A stretch of DNA of 64,000 nt from Salminus brasiliensis (taxonomy: Eukaryota > Chordata > Actinopteri > Characiformes > Bryconidae), in NCBI RefSeq assembly GCF_030463535.1, contig NC_132881.1, positions 8,031,526-8,095,525 of the forward strand, given 5' to 3'. The notes beneath the pieces were generated by a model. That model did not search any database. It was given only the letters and a program-made list of their open reading frames with translations, and was not told the origin of the DNA. Both the position numbers and the translations under genes were made by a program. Below are positions 49,401 to 59,600 of the stretch, piece by piece; positions within the stretch are counted from its first letter, which is position 1, and each line of letters opens with the position of its first letter.

Positions 49401-52400
49401 AAGAAGGGAGGGAGGACAGAAGGGGTTGTGGGAGAAGAAAGGAAGGAATTGTGGGAGAAGAAGGGAAGGATTGTGAGAGAAGAGATGGACGGACAGAAAT
49501 CAGAATGCACTGTGTAAATAAAGGCTGCTGATTGTGTGAGCTGCTAAAAGGATTAGTTAAAAGGAACAATTCACCTCAAAATGTTAGCATGCTAAATAAT
49601 GAACTAATGTTAGTATGGGCCGTTTAGTGTGACGGACTGTTTACTCCTCACTTTTTCAGTTCACTGCTTAAATATATACGCTGTATAAAACAGACGACAC
49701 TGCCTTACTTACATTTCTGTTTTCGGCTAATGATCGGACTCGTTCCTTGCTAGCCATGTAAGCATTTGTGGGTAAAGTAACAGTTGCATTAAGAAAGCTG
49801 TGCTCGTTCACCACAAGAGCACAACCAGAGCGACTGCTTCACTGCTTTAACACAGGTAGAGCCTCTAGAGCCTGAACTATTACAATAGGAGCACAGCATG
49901 CGCAACATGATCCACATCCATCATGTGGGATCTGATGTTGACCCAAATCATTTGAAGGTTTGGAAGCAGGACATAAAATAAGCTTGTGGTCTACATGGAA
50001 AAGCAAAAGAACATTTTAACATGTAACAAAGATCACAAATTAACGTCTCTTATTTGGATGAATCAGTTTTAATTCTGATTGGTCGCCATTACTGCTTCTT
50101 TGTTTTGGAATCTTTGATTGACTTGGCAAAGCATGTTAGTTCAGGTCCAGTTCTACTGTTCCTTTAAGTAATTAATAGGTTGACCAACATAACAGATAGC
50201 AACAGCTCTACATACAGTATCTCTTGCTTTCCTTTGAACAACCCAATCCATGACAGCCAAGCTTGATGGAGAAATATAGCCTGGTGTTGCAGTTTCCACC
50301 TACCCAGACATCTCCTTGTTCTGCTCCTCACATGGCTCCTCCTTCACATTCTCAGAGCATGGACCTTCTGATGCTGGTCCAGCTTCTTTAGCGTCGTGTT
50401 TTTGTGGCTCTTCATCAGTGCCATTTTCTTCTTCATCACTGTAGACCTTGTCGTCCTCCTTTAGGCTGCTCGTGTCCACCTTGGTCCTGCAAGGTCCGGC
50501 TACTTCAGACGTCTCTTCCTATTGAAAGATAGAGCAGAATACATTTTAATAAATTTGTGCAATCTTACAATTAACATCCCCATCCCCCATCCCCATTCAT
50601 GTGAACTCCCCCCCCTATAGGGAATTAACTCCCAGTCAGAGAAATTATGGTAACCACTAGTATAGGGGTGGGAATGGATGGCCAGAGTCCACAGTTTGCT
50701 GATATCCCCACTTCAAGACCCCTGCTTTACCAGACCACTAACAGATGAGTTCATTTAGGGATTCTGTGAGCCTGAGCATGAAAAGCACGAAACTAGTGCA
50801 GGAGTGGGCTGTGAATTCCTGCACAGTCACCATCTTCTGTACTAACACAGAGCAGATGTTTCTTTCATACTGCAGGTTAAACTCCTAAGATTCAGGAAAT
50901 TAAGGTGTTGATACCTTCACAGCAGACTGGCTGTGGGAAATTTCTGATTCTTGCTCAGGTTTTGGCTCATCACCCGCGTCAGCCGAGGCTGGAACAGCAG
51001 TGCTGCTGCTGGCCACTGCTACTCCATCAGCACTACCCTCAGCTGGAGAGCTCTGCTTCTCCGCTTTAAATGGGAGGTCCATGCGGAATGTGATCCCTGT
51101 TGATGTGCAGTAGTCCTCAAAGCCATACAGATACCTGTAGACAAAGTTAAGATGCGAATTAGGTCACGACCATCTTTGCTTCAAATAGAAAAACAAAAAT
51201 CAGCCGAATTTTACATACAATTATTTACCTGTACTTAGATTTCATTATTTATTTAACTCAAGACAGGTTTAAAATGAAAGCTAAGGTGCATTTGCTCTTA
51301 TTTTATGGTGTATGAGGGTAGACTGAAGTACATACTTTCTGTAGGCACATTTCACATTGTACCCTGCAGCAGAGTTCAGCACAGGGATTCCCAGATCTTG
51401 ATAAACTTGCTTCCAGACAGATCCACTCTCAATCTGCCACAAGGGACAGCACAGACAAAAGGATTAGGAACCCATAAAATGACACGGAGTAAGAAACAGA
51501 ACCAGAAAGCAAAGCTAATGTAAAGTGGTACAGTGAACGTTTTGAAATAAGAGACCAAAGGTTATACCATTGCATGATTGATTAAAATATGCCTTCTAAA
51601 TGAAAATCAACAATTCTCATGATAAGCAGCCAGAAGCAAAGCATAATGGACAAAATCGTTTATATGCATTTTATGCCACCTAGTACAGTAACTGTATTAT
51701 TTGTATAATCCATTTCTAAATGTTCCTCTGCTTTCTGTATCCAAAAGTAGGCCTTAACATTTAAATAACTATTTTTTTTATAATTCATTAAATCTTTGTT
51801 TTTCTATAGTTCTTTTAAGTCCTTGCTTAATTATAAAACAATCAGATTATTCACAATAATCATTTATAGTGACAGCCCTTATAAATCTAAGCTTACAGCT
51901 GCAGTAACCAGTCACCTAGTTCCTCCATTAAAAGCGCTTTGAGCTCCCATAAAGTACAGATGTGCAGCTCAGTGTCCCACAGTATGTAGGCTCTGCAACC
52001 CACATTTGTTAATTATTTTATAACAAAACTGCAGAATTACAATTTGAGCTGTTTAAGGATTTATTCATTCATATTTTCACTTAGACAATCAACAAAATTA
52101 GTATTTAGTAACTAAATTGAGCTCTTTTTTTAATAATTCAATATTTAAAATGATTACATAACAGATGTGATTTTTTTATGTACATTTTACATACAGATTT
52201 TAAAACTAAATTACTGGGGGGTTAAAAAGGAGAAGTGTAACTCATTACTCACATTGTCAAATCCTCCAAGCTTGTGTACCAGCCTATAGAGTTTAAAGAG
52301 GTTAAGATTCCTGTAGCCCAGCACTGGCCTTTTGTTGATGGGAGTGCCTGTAGAGAGAATAGAAAATGAGATATCATGCTAGATTATTCAATCATACAAA

Positions 52401-55400
52401 CATGAAAAAAAAAGTACCACTACCAAGCTATAACACAGCAAAAGATGCACTACAGTTCAAAATATAGATGCCTAAATTAAAAAAATACAGATTTTCCAAC
52501 CATACAAAATCGTTTGAAAAAAACGTTCCCATACGGAACCATCCTATACAGAAGCTGTCCTATACGTGTATCTGTGTATTTGAGCATTTATTTAAATGTA
52601 AATATAATTAATCGTAAATAACACGATAACTGCAGCATGTGTAAACCTATATTACGGCTTAAACGTTGCCTAAAGTAAAGTTGCTGGAAGCAAGATTTTT
52701 GTTTTACCAGGGAGTATTCTGCTTGTGGGCCCTGGGTCCACCCAGGAACCCTTGCTAAAACAACCCTCCAAGGCAAACAACCAACTACAGATTACGGACA
52801 AAATACATACCTATAATACCATGCAATAAGAAAGAGCAGGATACATTTTTTGGAATCTTCGATTTCGAAAGAAACAATGAGTGAGCAGGTGTCCCAATAC
52901 TTTTGTCAATATAGTGTGTTTAATGAAATCAATCCCCCTACTTCTCACAAGAGATCATCAATCAATATTGCCATATCAAAAATTGGCCAAATATCAACGG
53001 CACTACACAATCCAATTGTGAAACCCTCTACTAGTACACGCTGCAGACAACACCAACATTACCATGCAACTCAGTTAATCAAGCAAGTTAAAATGGACCC
53101 ACCCTAGAACTCAAATTAAAGGCGCCTCTGATCTCTCTGCTGAGGCTTTACAGATTCCAGGCATAAACACTATTGTCATGTGTTTATGTATAGCTTATAA
53201 ACACCTGGCATTAAATAAAATGGTGTGGCACACTGGATAATACCACTAACTACCTGCCAGATAGCTACCACACCACAATGCTGCGCTACACAGTCCTTGG
53301 GCAAGACTCCGAACACTACACTGGCCAAGCTCTGTAACATGAGAAACCTTGTAAGTCGCTCTGGATAAGAGCATCAGCTAAATGCCATAAATGTAAAAAT
53401 AATAAAATTTCTATATGTATATTTTGAACACTGTCTGTATATTATCATCCTCACATCGTCTGTGTCTTGCTTGTATAGAATATATGAACACTATGTGTAT
53501 ATTTCCTGTAATACTAGAGTGACACCAACATCTGGAAAACATTCCTTGTGTGTCTCAACATACTGATTCTGAAATGTTAAATATATAGGCCTGCCGTGAT
53601 AATTACGTTATCGACTTATCGTACGATAAATGGACGTGCCCACGATAAGTTTAGCAGACGCCAATAATAGCCAATTGGTTTTCGCGCGAGTTTGTTTACA
53701 TTAGAAAAAAACGTAGCAAGATTTCTGCAAGGCGCACGGTGCTGCTCTCTCGCCGAGGCAGACGCAGGTGGAGGCGTGTTAGCTGGCGAACACATTCGAG
53801 GCTAATAGGATCCAGAAAGAAAGTTTGGAGAAGTAATTCAAGATGGACTTGGTTTCAAAGCCACATTGCACTGCTCCCGTGTGGGAACACTTTGGCTTTA
53901 AGCCAAATGAGCGCGGAGAGCCCATCAGCTTTAACGAGGCGGTATGTCGTCTTTGTCTAAAAACAGTGGCAACAAAAGGTGGTAATACAACTAACCTAAG
54001 AGCCCATTTAAAGCACAACCATCCAGTTCAATTTTCCGAGCTGGAAACAAAGAACCCGGTTGGAGAGGGGGCGTCCAAGCAGGTGACCATCACGGATGCC
54101 TTTGCTCGACAGTGTAAATATATAAGTGATAGCGTAAAACGGCGCAAGTTTACAAATAGTGTAACTCACTATATAGCCAAAGAGATGCTGCCGTTAAATA
54201 CGGCATTCAAAATTCGTTATCAGCATTCAAAAACATGCTGAAAACGTTTGACAGGCAGTACGAATTACCAAAGAAAACATGCATCTCTCAAACTGCCATT
54301 CCAGCTTAATATAATGACGTGAAAGACGGAATTCTGAAGGAGATAAAAGACATCGCATTTTACTCTGCATATTACAATATTATCGTTTATCGCGATAATT
54401 TAGGAGACGATTAATCGTCCAGAAAATTTTGTTATTGTGACAGGCCTATAAATATATATAATTAGATTTATGACATCTGAAACTTGCCAATCAGCATCAG
54501 AGCAGACCTTGTTAAGAAACCTGGCCAAATCAACAGTCAGGGATGATCACTGGTGAATGTGTATAAGTGGGTGGAGGTTAAATAAATGAAGAAATCCCCT
54601 TATATTTAATATGCTTAAGCCCCAGGTAAGTGCGTGTATTCAACTGCCCATGACCAGGGGAGGCATTTTTACTTAAATGATCATCCGTGAGATATGTTAT
54701 GTATATTTTAATCCAGTATAAATCTGCAAGGTCTGAAGATTTACCTGACAGTAATTCTGTAACTGTCTAAACCAAGGACCGCTCCAGAAACAGTAATCCT
54801 GTTTAAATATACCTCGCAACAAATAAATAACAAATTTAGCTAATCCAAGCCCGAGCCTTAAGGGGGGGGGGGGGGGGGTTGCCCGGTCACCCTAGGGCCT
54901 GCCGTTCAGAGCACTAATGGAACTATTCCTAAATCGGCCCATTGAATACCGCAGCTATGTGACACAACTACAGCCAAGCTAGTGAGCTAATAGCTACAAT
55001 GTACACAAGACTGCCATAGTAATCTGATCTAATCTGAACTTCAAGTTAAAATCAACCCACCTAAAAATTGGCCTAAAATATCATCAATGCCAAAACAAAC
55101 ATTGAATTATTATTGAATATTATTCTATTATTAATAAATACAATTATTAATAATTATTAGAAAACCCTCTACCAGTCCACCCAAAACGAACAAGTAAAAG
55201 CACACACTAGAGACCCACCACCAACACCTGCAAGTAATTCTGTAACTAGCTAAAGTAGGTACCCCTACTAACAGTAAATCAGTAAAAAAAATAGACCTCA
55301 TGACAAACAACCACTTCAGCTAATCCGAGCCAGCAGAGGGGTTGTCTAGTCACCCCAGGGCCCGCCTTTCAGGGGGGCTGACAGACATGTTAGCCTTCTG

Positions 55401-56636
55401 AAGAGAATGTAAGAAAATAAAGACACATAACAGAATTCTGGTAGTTGGGGGTTGAAAGGCTAGGACAGCTCATACAGAGGCAGCAGTGATGTGTCATACC
55501 TCTGTCCTCCATAAATTTGTAGAGCTGCTGGAGGAAGTTCTCTCTCTCCTCTGGGAATGGCTCCACCTCCTCCTGCACAGTGGAAAACGAAATTTAAATC
55601 AGCCCAAGCTGGACTATTCAGCAGTCAGCCTTTTGTACAATAGAGTAGTTTAAAAATAGCAGACTGACGTCCACAAACTTTCCTATACTACAATAACTAC
55701 AACAACAACAGTAGCATTACTTATTATAGGACACTATTCACAATTATGTCATTATTGTTACTCTGATGAAACAATAATCCACCTTTAGTGAACAGTAAAA
55801 ATGTGCATGCATTTAACCAGAGGGGGTACATTTTAATGGGCATTAGCCCAACATTCTGAATGTATTGCAAATATGGAGTCATAATGAAAGAGAGGTCAGG
55901 TTTAATACTATATTAAAATGGCACAGGCATGTCCTTCATATCTCTTTGTAAACTTAATGGCTGTATAAACTGGATGGCATGCACATCTGCCAGTCTTCCT
56001 CCATTCAAATAAATGGAAATGGACCAGTACAAACCAATATTAGCACAGAAGTGAAGCCCATATGGTACAGTGGCCCATATGGCAGTGTGTGATTCACTGA
56101 TACAAGGTTTTGCGGTTGTGATCAGGCTAATTCAACCATGTGGATTCTTACCTCCTCCTCCTCACTGCTGCCATCGTCCTCCTGCACTTCTTCGTCCTCC
56201 TCATCATCCTCCTCACTGCTGGAGCTTTCATCTTTGACCTCTGTCCTCCATATGCTGGGTACTGAACCATTTCTCTGAAAATCCCAAGCTGCATCCAGAG
56301 CTGAAACCCATGCAATCACAAGCCCCAAACACATCCCCACAATTACTACACAGTGGAAATGATGGCGACCTCAGTTCTTTATATCTGTGCAGTACAGTAG
56401 ACAAGTTAGTGGCAGTTCAAGCTTTTTTTTTTTTAATGTGGCAAATGATTTTAATGTTTAATTCTTTATGGATAAATAGTGTTTAAGGTAAAAGAGATGA
56501 AAGAGTATGTGATGTAATGCACTTTCATTTTATATATTTTTTGAAAACGATTCAGTTGTAATTGCTCTTCTATACAAGTTATTTTAACCTTGATTATTTT
56601 TGAAAAATGTGCATTCACGGTTAGATATCCCTATAT

Positions 56637-56683
<47 letters not shown>

Positions 56684-59600
56684 CACTGCATTTTCTTTTC
56701 ATTTGTTTTGCTCTCCTTTGCCAGTATTTACAGTATTTAACTGCAGTTATCCATATTTATAGCAATTTTCTTATCATCACATGTCAACCAGAGACTGCTA
56801 AATAACTAATAACATATACATACACACATAAATGTTTTTTTTGTGTACACCCTCATGCTAAAGGTTAAGTAGGATATATAACCTCGGATAAGCCTCATCT
56901 CAGATACTTCAACATTTACATTATTTAAGACTTCAGTCTTAAAGTTTCTGCTGTTTTTGATTTATGAATTTATGAAGTGGAAATTAAGAACAGATCACCT
57001 CATAGTTGGCAGCTAAAACTCCCTTTTTAAAACAAACAACAATTAAAACAAAACTATTACAGTGTGTTTAAGCATACAAAATAACACTGGCTGTTATTCC
57101 CAGCTATCTGAACTTATTTCCCCTTAAAATCTGCAAATTTACATTATTTAAGACTTCAGTCTTAAAGTTTCTGCTGTTTTTGATTTATGAATTTATGAAG
57201 TGTAAATTGAGAACAGATCACCTCATAGTTGGCAGCTAAAACTCCCTTTTTAAAACCCAACTAAGACAAACTAAAACAATTACAGTGTGTTTAAGCATAC
57301 AAAATAACACTGGCTGTTATTCCCAGCTATCTGAACTTTTATCCCCTTAAAATCTGCAAAAAGCTTCTCAGATCAGTTAGACCAAATGCACGGATAAAGA
57401 ATGCATGTCCTTATGTGGGCATAAAACATCAGAACGGTTACTCTTCCCGGGTGAGATAATGAATTTATCAGCAGTAGATATGAGAAATTCAACAAGGGTG
57501 TACGTGTCTGCAGACGCTTCAACTGAAGGAATTATACAGTAGGTGTGTTAGTGATCAAGTTGTTGTCATTTATATGGCAAAAAGTATTTTAGTTATGTCA
57601 ACCATTTCAGAACATCTGAAGCGAATGCCTCTTGGTAAAGTGGGTTGGTGAGTGTATGGGTCATGTGCCATGTAAAATGAAGACCCTTTTACCTGGTTTG
57701 AGGCTGGCGTCTACTTTGGGAGCCATCTCGGCATCAAGTTCTTGAACATCTTTCCGCAGGACCGTGTGACTGAAAGACAAAGGTTGGCATTGTTTTTAGT
57801 TCTGTGATTCCATGATATCTGAAGTTTTGACCAGTTTAATAGGTTGTAGTTATATAGACTATGTAGCTTCGACTTATATGTATGTCTACTAATGCATATG
57901 TATGTATGTCTCACTAAAACTATTAGAGAAAATATTTCTTTTTCAAGCTACTCAGTTTCATTCATTACGAATGTGTTGCCAGATATTGCACATCTGTATT
58001 CTTATCAAGCATGACAGGTTAATCCTTCATTTTAAATAGAGAAATTCACTTTAATCGCAGCTTGATCCATGTAGCCACACTATTTTTTAGGGAAAAACAT
58101 TCAAATTCCATTTCATGACTTTACATGATTAAAAATGTTTCAATATTTTGTAAAATGTTTGTAAATTTGTATTTTTTTTTATTAATTTAACCTTAATTAG
58201 TTTTGTTTCAATGCTGATGTTGATAGACAACAAACTTGGACAAGAAAATAAATAAATATTATATTTATATGTATATACATATTTTGATTAGGTGGTAAAT
58301 GTATTTTTCTCTCCCTTATGGCTGTTGAAGTTTCATGCAGGGTTTTAGCACTGTAAAACTGGAATATTTCATTATTTTCCAAACTAGCAACTTTGCAAAG
58401 GGTAAATAATGGGCAGTGTTCATTTTAATGTATTCTTTGTTTGGAGTTTTTTTTTCTAATTCTTATTTTTAATCAAATTTATAACAAAATCACTGTCAGG
58501 TATCAATGTTCATCCCATAGAGGGTAAGCTTAGAGCCTCTACATCTAAATAATGAATAAAGGTGGGACTTAAGCTTGTTGTCTGAACAGCTTGAGCTCTT
58601 GAAATGCTATTTATTGAACTTACCGAGGAAATCAAATATGCATTACTGTTTAAACAATCAGTTTTATATATATTTCTGAGATACTTGTGTAATGCTCAGC
58701 ATAAATAACTGTTAGGTGTTCTATTAGACAAAACTTAACTGTGTGCTGACCTTCTCAGTGCTCAAAAGCATCGGCTAGTGGCTGAACTGAGACTTACCTC
58801 CTGCTTCCTCTAAGGGCAACTAGTTGCTGCACTTGATGCATAGCTGTGACCCACTTTCACCTGGCAGCACAATTTCAGGTTGACTTAGTTCTGGCACCTT
58901 CAGAGACTGACCTTCATAATGCATTTAACAAGCTGACTTGGTAACACTGCCACACAGCCATTCCTCATGCCTGACCTTCCTCATCATGCTTTCTAAGACT
59001 GTGAACTAGCGGCTGCTGTTTGAACTGAAACACTTGAATGCTACTCACAACTTCCCATCTTTGAAGGAGCGGACGAACACGTTATCTTTCTTCATCGTCA
59101 CATCCTCATGACAATCCGGAGAGATGACCTTTAACAATAAAAAAAAGAAGAGAGAGGAAAAAAAAAAAAAGACAGAGGCAAATAAGGATTTCACGCCCAT
59201 TGATAGTGCTTGCTTTGTGCACTGCTGTTAAGCTCCTTTCCATTTGTGCTCTCCTAAAATTGCTGCTTGCCTGTTCAGCTCACTATCTTCCCTTTGCTCT
59301 ACTGAACTACTCACAGATGCCAATTCAACATGGTCATTTGGCAAAAACATGTAGTGCAACTGGTATGGGACAGGTGCCAACAGCCCTAAAAATGTACTCA
59401 AGCAAATAATGTATAACAGTGGTCCATAAGATGGACCAAAGCTGGAAATTCCCTAAAGGGAGAATGAAAGAGCAAGTCAACGAGTGCATCTTAATAAAAG
59501 GCTAGTCTCCAGAACTAACAAACTACCAAACAGTTTGAACAGAGGCTTAGCTCTCTTCATATTCCAAACATAACCACCTGGACAGCTGACAATTTGTATT

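Noticed and set aside
46877-49476. Plus-strand open frames rich in [10 protein letters not shown] and EKKGGK repeats.
   Set aside because: Same cause: repeat composition rather than coding. No start context, domain or splice support was seen.
46401-49569. Three minus-strand open frames of 864-963 codons (repeats of [17 protein letters not shown] and LLLPQSL types), one in each frame.
   Set aside because: All three frames of one strand are open because the GA minisatellite has no stop-forming triplets on that strand. The products are pure translations of the repeat, they overlap one another, and the array sits in an ARID4B intron.
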